64,000 bases of DNA. Source: Turicimonas muris (lineage in GTDB: Bacteria > Pseudomonadota > Gammaproteobacteria > Burkholderiales > Burkholderiaceae_F). The notes under the pieces are model-generated. The model was not told the origin of the DNA. It worked only from the letters and a program-made list of their open reading frames with translations, and did not search any database. The stretch lies in contig NZ_NHMP01000007.1 of assembly GCF_002221595.1 (NCBI RefSeq), positions 1 to 64,000 of the forward strand, given 5' to 3'. Both the position numbers and the translations under genes were made by a program. This document shows positions 44,353 through 54,124 of the stretch, in pieces (position 1 is the first letter of the stretch; each line of letters begins with the position of its first letter).

Positions 44353-44957
44353 TTAGAAAACTCCTCTTTTAAGAAAGCGCTTATTTCGTCCTTTGGCTGT
44401 GAAGAATCAATAACTAAAAATCTTTCCGGTTCGTTTCTTGCCAGAGTCAGGTAGCCTTCACGGACCCTTCTATGAAAGTCTTTCTCTTCAGCTTCGAAAC
44501 GATCAAGTTTTCTTTGAAGTCTTGCTGCAGCAATTTCGGTGTCAATATCGAACAAAACCGTTCTGTCGGGAGAAATATCTGAATGGACAAAGTCAGCTAA
44601 CAAATCTACCCATTCTTTGGGCTGATTACGCCCATAGGCCTGGTAAGCATAAGAAGCGTCGGTAAAGCGATCGCATAGTACCCACTTCCCTTCAGCAATT
44701 GCCGGCTTAACGACCTTGTCTAAATTCTCTTGACGAGAAGCAAACATAAGAAGCATTTCGCACTTCGGAGACATTTCATCGTGCAGGAGAATTTCTCTTA
44801 TTTTTTCTGCTGTCGGAGTTCCCCCCGGCTCTCTCGTGATAACCAAGTCAATTCCTCTGTCCCGAATCGCTTGTGCTATCACATCGATTTGACTGCTTTT
44901 ACCTGCACCGTCCACGCCTTCTACTGTGATAAAACGTCCTCTTGGTTTTGCACTCAC
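44343..44957 (-). CDS. tmk: Thymidylate kinase
   Basis: 204 residues with P-loop EGVDGAGKSSQ, the DR(F/Y) motif DRFTDASYAYQAYGR and the LID-region ARLQRKLDRFEAEEKDFHRRVREGY. It phosphorylates dTMP to dTDP. Gene order mltG-tmk-holB with 2-bp and overlapping junctions is the standard proteobacterial operon. Confidence 0.96.
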   Translation of the reverse strand: MSAKPRGRFITVEGVDGAGKSSQIDVIAQAIRDRGIDLVITREPGGTPTAEKIREILLHDEMSPKCEMLLMFASRQENLDKVVKPAIAEGKWVLCDRFTDASYAYQAYGRNQPKEWVDLLADFVHSDISPDRTVLFDIDTEIAAARLQRKLDRFEAEEKDFHRRVREGYLTLARNEPERFLVIDSSQPKDEISAFLKEEFSKWG

Positions 44958-44959
44958 GA

Positions 44960-45976
44960 TTACTTTCCTTTGCTTCTTAAATATTTCTGTACGGCCGCAT
45001 TATGCTCCCGTAAAGTTTGAGAAAAATAAGATTTTCCTTCACCTTTGGCCACAAAGTATAAATATTTGGTGTCCGCAGGGTGTGCAGCGGCCTCTAAAGA
45101 AGCCAAGCTCGGATTAGCAATAGGAGTTGGAGGAAGTCCCGGGTGAATATAAGTGTTGTAAGGATGATCGGCTGCTAAATGGGAGCGAAGGATCTTTCCT
45201 TGATAGTCTTTCGTTCCATAAATAACCGTCGGATCTGTCTGCAACAGCATATTTTTCTTCAGACGATTATTAAACACGCTGGCGACCAGATTTCTGTCCT
45301 CCGGATGCCCCGTCTCTTTTTCGATAATACTTGCAAGAATCAATAATTCATAAGGATTCTTTACCGCAATGGAAGGATCGCGAGAGTTCCAAACTTTTTT
45401 GAGTCTCTTTTGCTGTTCGTTATAAGATTGTTTAAGAATAGAATTAGCAGAAGAGCCGGCGGCAAATACAAATGTATCTGGCGCAAACTGACCTTCGGGA
45501 TGTGTATTTTCAGGTGCCCCGACCACCTTCATTACATTCTCCATAGTAATCGGCTCAGAATTCTGTTCTAAGTTAGTATCAGAATTGACCTTATCTACAA
45601 TTTTCTTAGTTTCCGTTCCTTCAATGAAGGTGATCTTGCTCATAATCACCTTGCCGCTTTTAAGATGAGCAATGATTTCATTAAGAGTCCAACCTTTAGG
45701 AATCAGGTACCGGCCGACATGAATATTTTTATCTGCATCTAACAGCTTAAAAGCTAAAGCAGATATGTCAGGATGCACATCAAGCCCTTCCGACTGCATT
45801 TCTCTCACAATGATTCTTGTGGTATCTCCCTTATGAACTTTTAATACTAATTCTTGTTGTCCCTCCGGAAAAGGCACAATCCGATCCTGAACATACCAGT
45901 AACCATAGCAGACAGCGAGGGCTGCCGCAGCTGCGGCGGCAAGTGCAAAATACTTAATTATCTTGAGCAATGTCAT
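44960..45976 (-). CDS. mltG: Endolytic murein transglycosylase MltG
   Basis: 338 residues: one N-terminal membrane helix (IKYFALAAAAAAALAVCYGYWYV), a LysM-like region, and the YceG domain with the catalytic Glu in ILASIIEKETGHPEDR, then FNNRLKKNMLLQTDPTVIYG and HPGLPPTPIANPSLASLEAAAHP. It cuts nascent peptidoglycan strands and sets glycan length. First gene of mltG-tmk-holB. Confidence 0.95.
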   Translation of the reverse strand: MTLLKIIKYFALAAAAAAALAVCYGYWYVQDRIVPFPEGQQELVLKVHKGDTTRIIVREMQSEGLDVHPDISALAFKLLDADKNIHVGRYLIPKGWTLNEIIAHLKSGKVIMSKITFIEGTETKKIVDKVNSDTNLEQNSEPITMENVMKVVGAPENTHPEGQFAPDTFVFAAGSSANSILKQSYNEQQKRLKKVWNSRDPSIAVKNPYELLILASIIEKETGHPEDRNLVASVFNNRLKKNMLLQTDPTVIYGTKDYQGKILRSHLAADHPYNTYIHPGLPPTPIANPSLASLEAAAHPADTKYLYFVAKGEGKSYFSQTLREHNAAVQKYLRSKGK

Positions 45977-46205
45977 CTCCTACAGTCTTTTTGTTCAAAA
46001 GTTCAAGTTTACTTATACAAACTCTTTCCGACTTTAGTTTTTGGAGCTAATAATTTTACTTATGAGATTGAATTCCGTTAAGGTCTTGAGCTTCTCATAA
46101 CATTAGATACAATCTTTAAAACCTTCGTTGCCTAATTTGTTTAGCAATGCCATTCAATACATTGCCTGGCAGGTAACCTAGCAAAATCTAGAAATGGAGA
46201 AAATT

Positions 46206-47120
46206 ATGACTATGTCTAGTTCTGATTTATGGACATTCAGCAATGAACCTAACTACCGTTTAGTCTCTGTCACCGGGGACGATGCTGAATCGTTTCTTCA
46301 GGGCCAATTAACCCAAGATGTTCATCACTTTAAAGAAGACGAAGCAAAATGGACGGCCAGCTGCAATCATCAAGGCCGTGTTGCTTCTTCCTCTTTAATT
46401 TTCAGAATTCCCAACGGATTCGGTTTGATGATGCCTGTCTCTATTGCTGAGACAGAAGTTCAAAGACTCTCTAAGTTTATTCTTAGAAGTAAAGTCACCA
46501 TCGCCATCGAGTCTGTTCCCATCACTTTCTTCGCAACAAAAGAAAAAGACTCTGAAAAAATTACCGTCTGCCCCGCTATTCCAGCAGAACCGATGAAGGC
46601 TTACCGCGGAAAGTCAGTAACCGTAGTACGTCTTCCCAGCAAAGCAGCCGACGGCTTTTCCGCCAAGTTCGTGGCTTTTGGCAAACTGCCTGACATGATG
46701 GAATCGGGCAAGACTGAAGAAAATATGCTTCCTAAAGCACTCATGGAAGAAGGCGTCGCTTTGATTGACAAAGCTGAAAGCTTAGAGTGGCTTCCACAGT
46801 TCCTGAACTTGGATTTGATTGGTTCTATTTCCTTTAATAAAGGCTGCTACACAGGACAAGAAGTCGTTGCCAAGACTCAGCATCTCGGCCGTGTAAAACG
46901 CCGCATGCTTCTTGGTCAGGCCAACATCGAAAACGTTGACGAGGGGACAGAAGTATTCATGATTAACGAACCGATGGGACGTGTTATCCAATGCGTTGGA
47001 AATACTTTCCTCTTCGTTATCAGGGCTGATTATCTTGATTCTGACTTCACCGTTAAAGGAGAATCCGTCAAGGTCATTGATTTCCCGTACACAGTTTCAT
47101 TGCCTGAAAGCAAGATCTAG
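46206..47120 (+). CDS. ygfZ: Folate-binding tRNA-modifying protein YgfZ
   Basis: 304 residues from ATG 46206, chosen because GGAG lies six bases upstream; an ATG at 46194 overlaps that site. It has the GcvT-like fold and the family signature K-G-C-Y-x-G-Q-E in FNKGCYTGQEVVAKTQHLGRVKRR near residue 215, with the conserved Cys. YgfZ proteins assist iron-sulfur enzymes such as MiaB using folate. Divergent from mltG, closed by a strong terminator. Confidence 0.9.
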   Translation: MTMSSSDLWTFSNEPNYRLVSVTGDDAESFLQGQLTQDVHHFKEDEAKWTASCNHQGRVASSSLIFRIPNGFGLMMPVSIAETEVQRLSKFILRSKVTIAIESVPITFFATKEKDSEKITVCPAIPAEPMKAYRGKSVTVVRLPSKAADGFSAKFVAFGKLPDMMESGKTEENMLPKALMEEGVALIDKAESLEWLPQFLNLDLIGSISFNKGCYTGQEVVAKTQHLGRVKRRMLLGQANIENVDEGTEVFMINEPMGRVIQCVGNTFLFVIRADYLDSDFTVKGESVKVIDFPYTVSLPESKI

Positions 47121-47142
47121 AACTTCTTTGCTGTTTTAATAC

Positions 47143-47187
47143 AAATCGGCTGCTCAACCTTATGTCATTTGAGCAGCCGATTTTTTT
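47143..47187. terminator. Terminator between ygfZ and the feo operon
   Basis: Fifteen-base arms AAATCGGCTGCTCAA and TTGAGCAGCCGATTT with an 11-nt loop, followed on plus by a T-run. It can act for both convergent units. Confidence 0.9.
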
Positions 47188-47209
47188 GGAGGATTAATTT
47201 GAAACTCGG

Positions 47210-47458
47210 TTATTTATTCACAAATTTCACTACTCTAGGTCCAATCCATTCGTAATGAAAACGTGCGTCATCTCCGCAAAAGGCGCATCCTGAACATTGA
47301 GCTTTTGTTGGCTCAACCTTCTTAACAAGTCCTTTTTGGATCCAACGATCCATCATGGCTTCAATAGCAGACTCATCAGACCCGAAGTGGAGGGAGAGTT
47401 CTTTCAGAGAAATCTGTCCCCGCTCCTGCACCAAGATTTTAAGTTCGCTTAATGTCAT
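47210..47458 (-). CDS. feoC: FeoC-family winged-helix protein
   Basis: 82 residues with a winged-helix start (MTLSELKILVQERGQISLKELSLHFG) and a Cys cluster CSGCAFC that may hold an iron-sulfur cluster. In enterobacteria FeoC regulates or protects FeoB. It ends the feoA-feoA-feoB-feoC operon, 6 bp after feoB. Confidence 0.85.
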   Translation of the reverse strand: MTLSELKILVQERGQISLKELSLHFGSDESAIEAMMDRWIQKGLVKKVEPTKAQCSGCAFCGDDARFHYEWIGPRVVKFVNK

Positions 47459-47464
47459 TAGCTT

Positions 47465-49813
47465 TTACTCCATCACCGGACCTTTACCTTCTTTTCTCAG
47501 ATAGGCAAAGGTAAAAATGAACACTAAGCAGACGGCAGCAATACACACGGAAGAATAGACCGGGTGATTGCCAAAACGTCCAATCTGATAGATCAATGTG
47601 GCAGAGCCATAGCCCAGAGCTGAAGTCCAGAATGCTGCAAAGATGGTCCATTTAGCGCCGATTTCACGATACATTGCACCAATGGAAGCACAGCATGGGA
47701 TATAAAGAAGAACCATAACGAGATAAGCGAAAGCGCCTAAATCTCCGTCAAAAAGCTTCTTCATATTGTGGATGGTACCAACGCCAACTTCTTGCTCTGC
47801 AGCCTGCTCATCAACGTCAGTCAGATCTTTTTCTACATTGACACCCAGAGGATCAACTAAGAAATCTCCAAGCTTTGAAAGATTTTCCGGAATTGTGGCA
47901 AAAGCTTCTTTTGTGGATTCCCAGATACTGAATTCTTTTTCCTCTTCCTCTACTGCAGGCGAAGGTTCTTTAACAGTGTTAACTTCACTGTCGTCACCTC
48001 GAGCAGAACGAGTTCCCATGCCGGAATATAAAGAATCCAGTGTGCCGACTACAGCTTCTTTTGCAAGAATGCCGGTAAAGATACCTACGGCAGCAGGCCA
48101 GTTATCTTGCTGCATACCCATTGGTTCAAATGCCGGAACGATTGTCTTACCGATATTGGAAAGTACAGACTTGTCTGTATCCTCGTTGCCAAACGAACCG
48201 TCAGTGCCTAAAGAGTTCAAGAAAGCCAAAACCGCAACAATAATAACAATCAGCTGACCCGCCTTGAGAATAAAGCTCTTTAATCTATCCCATGTACGGT
48301 AGGCCAATGTCTTGATTGTAGGTAAATGGTAAGGAGGAATCTCCATGACGAAGGCTGTAGGTGCACCTTTCAAAGCGGTACGTTTGAGTACAAAGCCGGT
48401 GATGATGGCAACAACAATACCAATCAGGTAAAGAGAGAAAACTAAGTTTTGTCCTCCCAACGGCCAAAAAGCTGTTGCAAAGAGAACATAAACCGGCAGT
48501 CTCGCACCGCAGCTCATAAACGGAGCCATGAGGACTGTAGTAATTCTGTCGGATCTCTTTTCCATCGTTCTAGCGCCCATGATCGCAGGAACGCTGCAGC
48601 CAAAGCCAACAATCAATGGAACAAAGGATTTCCCCGGCAAGCCCAACGTTCTCATCAAGCGGTCCATCACAAAAGCAGCTCGAGCCATATAGCCGGAGTC
48701 TTCCAAGAAGGACAAACTCAAGAACAAACAAGCAATTACCGGAATAAAAGTAGAAACAGTTTGAATACCGCCGCCAATACCGTCAGCCAAAATTGTCTTT
48801 AACCAATCCGGCGTTCCCCAGGAAGTAAGAAGATTTCCAAAACCTTCTACAAAGATTGCGCCGAAAAGGATGTCAAAGAAATCAATAAATGCAGAGCCGA
48901 TGTTGATTGAGAAAACAAACATCAGATACATCACAAACAGGAAGAACGGAATACCGAGCCAACGGTTAAGAACGAACTTATCGATTTTTTCAGTAGTGCT
49001 CTGATTAACTTCGCCTTTTCTGATGATGCAGTCGGCCGCGACTTCAGATACAAAGCTGTAACGAGCATCGGCCATCGCGATATCTAAGTCACCTTGGTAT
49101 TTCTCGTTAAGAGCATCGATAATCTTTTTAGCTTCTGTTAAGTCAACGCCATGAAGACGAGTGAGAAGTTCTTCGTCCCCTTCAAGAAGCTGCTCTGCAA
49201 CCCACTGAGGTTTCTCAACATTCTGCTTCGCCAGTAAAGCGCCAATTTGCTTAATGGCTTCCGTGATATCAGGATGGAACGCAATTGGATTAGGAGGAGT
49301 TTTAAGGTCATCGAGCTGTTCATCGATAGCTTCACACAACTCTTTAAGACCTTCTTCTTTCGAAGCAACGATACCGACAACCTTACAGTTCAAATCTCTT
49401 TGAAGGTTCTCAATATTAATTTCAATCTTATGAGCGGCAGCGACGTCGAGCATGTTCACAACTACAATCATTGGAACACGCATTTCAATAAGCTGTGCCG
49501 TTAGATAAAGATTTCTTTCCAGATTACTGGCGTCAACGATATTAACAACCAATTCCGCTTCGTTTTGGAGGATGTAATCACGCGCGACTTTTTCATCGAT
49601 GCTTGCGGCGGAGCTCGGCTGTAAAGAATAGATGCCAGGCAGGTCGACAATTGTGATGTGACGGTTCTTATAAACAAAGTCACCGCTTTTTTTCTCTACG
49701 GTGACTCCGGGCCAGTTTCCGACGATTTGATTCGAACCTGTCAGACCATTAAAGAGCGTGGTCTTACCACAGTTTGGGTTACCGACCACGCAAATAGTAT
49801 TTTTTATAGGCAT
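47465..49813 (-). CDS. feoB: Ferrous iron transporter FeoB
   Basis: 782 residues. An N-terminal GTPase domain has G1 GNPNCGKTTLFNGLTG, G2/G3 with VDLPGIYSL and G4 VNMLDVA, then a GDI helical domain. Two Gate repeats form the membrane channel (SFLEDSGYMARAAFVMDRLMRTLGLPGKSFVPLIVGFGCSVPAIMGAR is the first). It imports Fe(II) under anaerobic conditions. A charged insertion of about 80 residues (near 590-670, with runs such as PAVEEEEKEF) lies between helices. A Fur-like box lies upstream of the operon. Confidence 0.97.
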   Translation of the reverse strand: MPIKNTICVVGNPNCGKTTLFNGLTGSNQIVGNWPGVTVEKKSGDFVYKNRHITIVDLPGIYSLQPSSAASIDEKVARDYILQNEAELVVNIVDASNLERNLYLTAQLIEMRVPMIVVVNMLDVAAAHKIEINIENLQRDLNCKVVGIVASKEEGLKELCEAIDEQLDDLKTPPNPIAFHPDITEAIKQIGALLAKQNVEKPQWVAEQLLEGDEELLTRLHGVDLTEAKKIIDALNEKYQGDLDIAMADARYSFVSEVAADCIIRKGEVNQSTTEKIDKFVLNRWLGIPFFLFVMYLMFVFSINIGSAFIDFFDILFGAIFVEGFGNLLTSWGTPDWLKTILADGIGGGIQTVSTFIPVIACLFLSLSFLEDSGYMARAAFVMDRLMRTLGLPGKSFVPLIVGFGCSVPAIMGARTMEKRSDRITTVLMAPFMSCGARLPVYVLFATAFWPLGGQNLVFSLYLIGIVVAIITGFVLKRTALKGAPTAFVMEIPPYHLPTIKTLAYRTWDRLKSFILKAGQLIVIIVAVLAFLNSLGTDGSFGNEDTDKSVLSNIGKTIVPAFEPMGMQQDNWPAAVGIFTGILAKEAVVGTLDSLYSGMGTRSARGDDSEVNTVKEPSPAVEEEEKEFSIWESTKEAFATIPENLSKLGDFLVDPLGVNVEKDLTDVDEQAAEQEVGVGTIHNMKKLFDGDLGAFAYLVMVLLYIPCCASIGAMYREIGAKWTIFAAFWTSALGYGSATLIYQIGRFGNHPVYSSVCIAAVCLVFIFTFAYLRKEGKGPVME

Positions 49814-49820
49814 TTAGTAC

Positions 49821-50048
49821 TTAAATGGGTTTAACGTCCAAAATTTCGATTTCGCCCTTTCGGACACTGATGTATGAACCTCTCAGTTTGATTTCAACAG
49901 GGTCGCCAAGAGGAGCCACTCTAGTGACTTCGAAATCTGTGCCGGGCAAAGCGCCCAAGGCAAGCAATCTTTTTCTGTATTCAGGCAAACCTCTTTTAAA
50001 AGAAACGATCTGACCTTTTTCTCCGGGATGCATATTTTTAAGAAGCAT
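49821..50048 (-). CDS. feoA: FeoA-family protein, second copy
   Basis: 75 residues from ATG 50048 (MLLKNMHPGEKG), preceded by GGGAGAAAG. An SH3-like FeoA domain: GLPEYRKRLLALGALPGTDFEVTRVAPLGDPVEIKLRGSYISVRKGEIEIL. The start overlaps the stop of the upstream FeoA gene by 11 bp in another frame, so the two are coupled. FeoA supports FeoB activity in the cytoplasm. Confidence 0.9.
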   Translation of the reverse strand: MLLKNMHPGEKGQIVSFKRGLPEYRKRLLALGALPGTDFEVTRVAPLGDPVEIKLRGSYISVRKGEIEILDVKPI

Positions 50049-50301
50049 TTCTTTCTCCCAAAACAACTTTAAGCTCTTTAGCGATTTCCGTGCCAATGGC
50101 AAGTCTTGAATCATTTAATACGACTACGACAGGACCTGAGATGGTTTGTTCTGCAACTCGGATAGTGACACCGAGAAGGATACCTGTTTGATTCAAACGT
50201 TGAACCGTTGGTTCGTCCAAGGCTCCCCATTTGACCAAAGTGCACACCTGATTCACAGGTACATCGCACAATGAAACTTGAGTTAAATTTGCGTGAGGCA
50301 T
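50038..50301 (-). CDS. feoA: FeoA-family protein, first copy
   Basis: 87 residues, more divergent than the second copy: LCDVPVNQVCTLVKWGALDEPTVQRLNQTGILLGVTIRVAEQ and VVVVLNDSRLAIGTEIAKELKVV fit the FeoA SH3-like fold. It is first in the feo operon, 35 bp downstream of a Fur-like box. Tandem feoA genes before feoB occur in several betaproteobacteria. Confidence 0.82.
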   Translation of the reverse strand: MPHANLTQVSLCDVPVNQVCTLVKWGALDEPTVQRLNQTGILLGVTIRVAEQTISGPVVVVLNDSRLAIGTEIAKELKVVLGERNAS

Positions 50302-50335
50302 CGGAATCTCCGTTATTCAATTCGCTGATTATATT

Positions 50336-50354
50336 GCAAATAAGAACGATTATC
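50336..50354 (-). promoter_or_regulatory. Probable Fur box of the feo operon
   Basis: Minus strand GATAATCGTTCTTATTTGC matches the 19-bp Fur consensus (GATAATGATAATCATTATC) at about 12 positions, including the GATAAT half-site, and lies 35 bp before the first feoA. Confidence 0.65.
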
Positions 50355-50586
50355 AACAACAGTAAAGCCGTTATGAACAAACTCTGTTTTGATTGAGTTG
50401 ACGAGATTTTTGTTTCGAAAAATTTAAGAACTGGTCTACCAGCATTAGGTAAAACGGAAATCTAGGTAGTTAAAAGACGAAAGACTGCACAAGGAGTTGA
50501 CATTTCTAGAAACGAAGAATCAACCGAACCAAAATAAATTAGATTTTTTGATTGAAAAATGGGTGGGTAAATCTATCCAAAAATCA

Positions 50587-50689
50587 AAATTTTCGAAAAA
50601 TTCGGCACTTTTTGTGCAGTTTGAAGTGTTTCGAAAAAATCCTCAGCTAACACAAAATAAAATTGTTAGATTTCATAGCATTAGCTGAG
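50587..50689 (-). promoter_or_regulatory. Conserved leader-like flank of array 2
   Basis: In reverse complement this matches the flank of array 1 with few changes, including CCTCAGCTAA/TTAGCTGAGG (50641-50650 and 50681-50690, the final G shared with the first repeat). It lies at the downstream end of the array relative to crRNA direction. Confidence 0.75.
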
Positions 50690-53600
50690 GTTTCAATTGT
50701 ACAAACTTACATCCTTCAACTGAAACGGTCTTGGTTTGACGGGTGGCTGCGTGCGATGATGTTTCAATTGTACAAACTTACATCCTTCAACTGAAACAGT
50801 CAACTGTGGCGGAAAAATGAAGAAGTTCCGTGTTTCAATTGTACAAACTTACATCCTTCAACTGAAACATGCATTCATCATTTCGCGCCTGCGGAGGAAA
50901 AAGTTTCAATTGTACAAACTTACATCCTTCAACTGAAACAGCGGTGCTATTACTTATCGTTCTGATCTTCTTAGCGTTTCAATTGTACAAACTTACATCC
51001 TTCAACTGAAACGAGAAGAAAAAGTAATAGCACGATTGCCTTTACTAGGTTTCAATTGTACAAACTTACATCCTTCAACTGAAACTTACGGAAAACTTTG
51101 CGGGAACGTCTACGGGTTAAGTTTCAATTGTACAAACTTACATCCTTCAACTGAAACAAACTGAAGACGAATATCCGAAGGTAAAGATTCAAAGTTTCAA
51201 TTGTACAAACTTACATCCTTCAACTGAAACAACCGCCGGAGTTTGCTGACAAAATCGGATTTAAGTTTCAATTGTACAAACTTACATCCTTCAACTGAAA
51301 CAAACCACTCATTCCAAATAAGGTTATATGCTCGAAGTTTCAATTGTACAAACTTACATCCTTCAACTGAAACTGCGGAGAAACATCGTTAGTGTTCGAT
51401 GTCTGTTGGTTTCAATTGTACAAACTTACATCCTTCAACTGAAACTCATTACCATGCAATTATTTTCAATTGCGATTTTGTTTCAATTGTACAAACTTAC
51501 ATCCTTCAACTGAAACTGAGGCAACGTCTTGAACATTGCACTTTCATTAGGCGTTTCAATTGTACAAACTTACATCCTTCAACTGAAACAAATGAGCAAG
51601 AGACGGCCAATAAAAATCGAATCTGTTTCAATTGTACAAACTTACATCCTTCAACTGAAACGTAAAAATCGAATCTAGAACGTCTAGACCACATACGGTT
51701 TCAATTGTACAAACTTACATCCTTCAACTGAAACGTTGTTGGTTTTGAGGGTGTTAGGTTTAACGTTAGGTTTCAATTGTACAAACTTACATCCTTCAAC
51801 TGAAACACTGGTGATGGTCCTGACCCGATTTCGAATTTCAAGTTTCAATTGTACAAACTTACATCCTTCAACTGAAACTTGCATCAGCAGAACGAGCTAA
51901 CCGACAGCCAATAGTTTCAATTGTACAAACTTACATCCTTCAACTGAAACGGCAAAACTTCATCGACATAAAACGGAACTAAATAGTTTCAATTGTACAA
52001 ACTTACATCCTTCAACTGAAACTATCTTCCTGCGGCCGTTGGGCAATTCTTGGACACTGTTTCAATTGTACAAACTTACATCCTTCAACTGAAACGTACT
52101 GGTTTAAATAGCGCACTTTCCCTTGCAAATGAGTTTCAATTGTACAAACTTACATCCTTCAACTGAAACTTTTGGTCCATTCCTAACCGCTGAATACTGT
52201 TTGGTTTCAATTGTACAAACTTACATCCTTCAACTGAAACCTGTGAGGGCCGAATAGTCCACGCTAAGGTATCCGTGTTTCAATTGTACAAACTTACATC
52301 CTTCAACTGAAACACGACAAAAACGCTTCCAGCAAGGATTGATTGAAGTTTCAATTGTACAAACTTACATCCTTCAACTGAAACATAAACGATGTTAGTC
52401 CATCTATCACGCCACGGTAAGTTTCAATTGTACAAACTTACATCCTTCAACTGAAACCATTCATCAATGTGGATATTTAGACCGCTGACATGTTTCAATT
52501 GTACAAACTTACATCCTTCAACTGAAACAAAATCGGCTCACGGCCGAGGACATAAAGCAGATGAGTTTCAATTGTACAAACTTACATCCTTCAACTGAAA
52601 CAGAAACAGGCTGAACAACAGCGGGAAGCTATGCGGTTTCAATTGTACAAACTTACATCCTTCAACTGAAACTCAGCAGATACGCAAGCGGATCGCATTC
52701 TTTAGTTTCAATTGTACAAACTTACATCCTTCAACTGAAACAAGCCCATCCCGGCCCAGACAGCGCACCTCTTGTGGGTTTCAATTGTACAAACTTACAT
52801 CCTTCAACTGAAACTCATTACCATGCAATTATTTTCAATTGCGATTTTGTTTCAATTGTACAAACTTACATCCTTCAACTGAAACTGAGGCAACGTCTTG
52901 AACATTGCACTTTCATTAGGCGTTTCAATTGTACAAACTTACATCCTTCAACTGAAACAAATGAGCAAGAGACGGCCAATAAAAATCGAATCTGTTTCAA
53001 TTGTACAAACTTACATCCTTCAACTGAAACGTAAAAATCGAATCTAGAACGTCTAGACCACATACGGTTTCAATTGTACAAACTTACATCCTTCAACTGA
53101 AACGTTGTTGGTTTTGAGGGTGTTAGGTTTAACGTTAGGTTTCAATTGTACAAACTTACATCCTTCAACTGAAACACTGGTGATGGTCCTGACCCGATTT
53201 CGAATTTCAAGTTTCAATTGTACAAACTTACATCCTTCAACTGAAACTTGCATCAGCAGAACGAGCTAACCGACAGCCAATAGTTTCAATTGTACAAACT
53301 TACATCCTTCAACTGAAACTATCTTCCTGCGGCCGTTGGGCAATTCTTGGACACTGTTTCAATTGTACAAACTTACATCCTTCAACTGAAACGCTGAGCG
53401 GCTTGTGCTCTGGCCATGAGATTTTTGTTTCAATTGTACAAACTTACATCCTTCAACTGAAACCTGTGAGGGCCGAATAGTCCACGCTAAGGTATCCGTG
53501 TTTCAATTGTACAAACTTACATCCTTCAACTGAAACACGACAAAAACGCTTCCAGCAAGGATTGATTGAAGTTTCAATTGTACAAACTTACATCCTTCAA

Positions 53601-53967
53601 CTGAAACATAAACGATGTTAGTCCATCTATCACGCCACGGTAAGTTTCAATTGTACAAACTTACATCCTTCAACTGAAACCATTCATCAATGTGGATATT
53701 TAGACCGCTGACATGTTTCAATTGTACAAACTTACATCCTTCAACTGAAACAAAATCGGCTCACGGCCGAGGACATAAAGCAGATGAGTTTCAATTGTAC
53801 AAACTTACATCCTTCAACTGAAACAGAAACAGGCTGAACAACAGCGGGAAGCTATGCGGTTTCAATTGTACAAACTTACATCCTTCAACTGAAACGGCTT
53901 AATAGTGATCGGGGTGTTCTTTTCACCCTTGTTTCAATTGTACAAACTTACATCCTTCAACTGAAAC
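50690..53967 (-). CRISPR. CRISPR array 2: 46 repeats, 45 spacers
   Basis: By my reading 46 identical 37-bp repeats in inverse orientation to array 1 (plus strand starts GTTTCAATTGTACAAAC, ends CATCCTTCAACTGAAAC) and 45 spacers of 33-37 bp. The crRNA strand is minus, co-directional with the cas genes. Counting from 50690, spacers 11-27 recur as 30-44 in the same order with three losses and one extra. Spacers 10, 16 (=35) and 18 encode gokushovirus capsid peptides. Spacers 13 and 14 come from overlapping protospacers. Confidence 0.98.
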
Positions 53968-54124
53968 TTGGATAGCCTGAATGCGCAGACTTGTCGCCTA
54001 TCCATAGGTTGTCATAATACTTTCCCGAGAGAATTTAAGAGGGCTAAATAAATGGGAAAAGGGGGTTTATTTCGATTTTACAAAGTCTCCTATTGTCCTC
54101 TAAATATTGGAACCAGGGAAACCC

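Noticed and set aside
50497-50688. Plus-strand frame of 63 codons next to array 2
   Set aside because: It lies inside the conserved leader-like flank, whose changes between arrays are not codon-like.
50940-51050. Array 2 spacers 4 and 5 sharing AAGTAATAGCAC on opposite strands
   Set aside because: Only 12 bases match and the implied flanks are not NGG; probably chance or too diverged to use.
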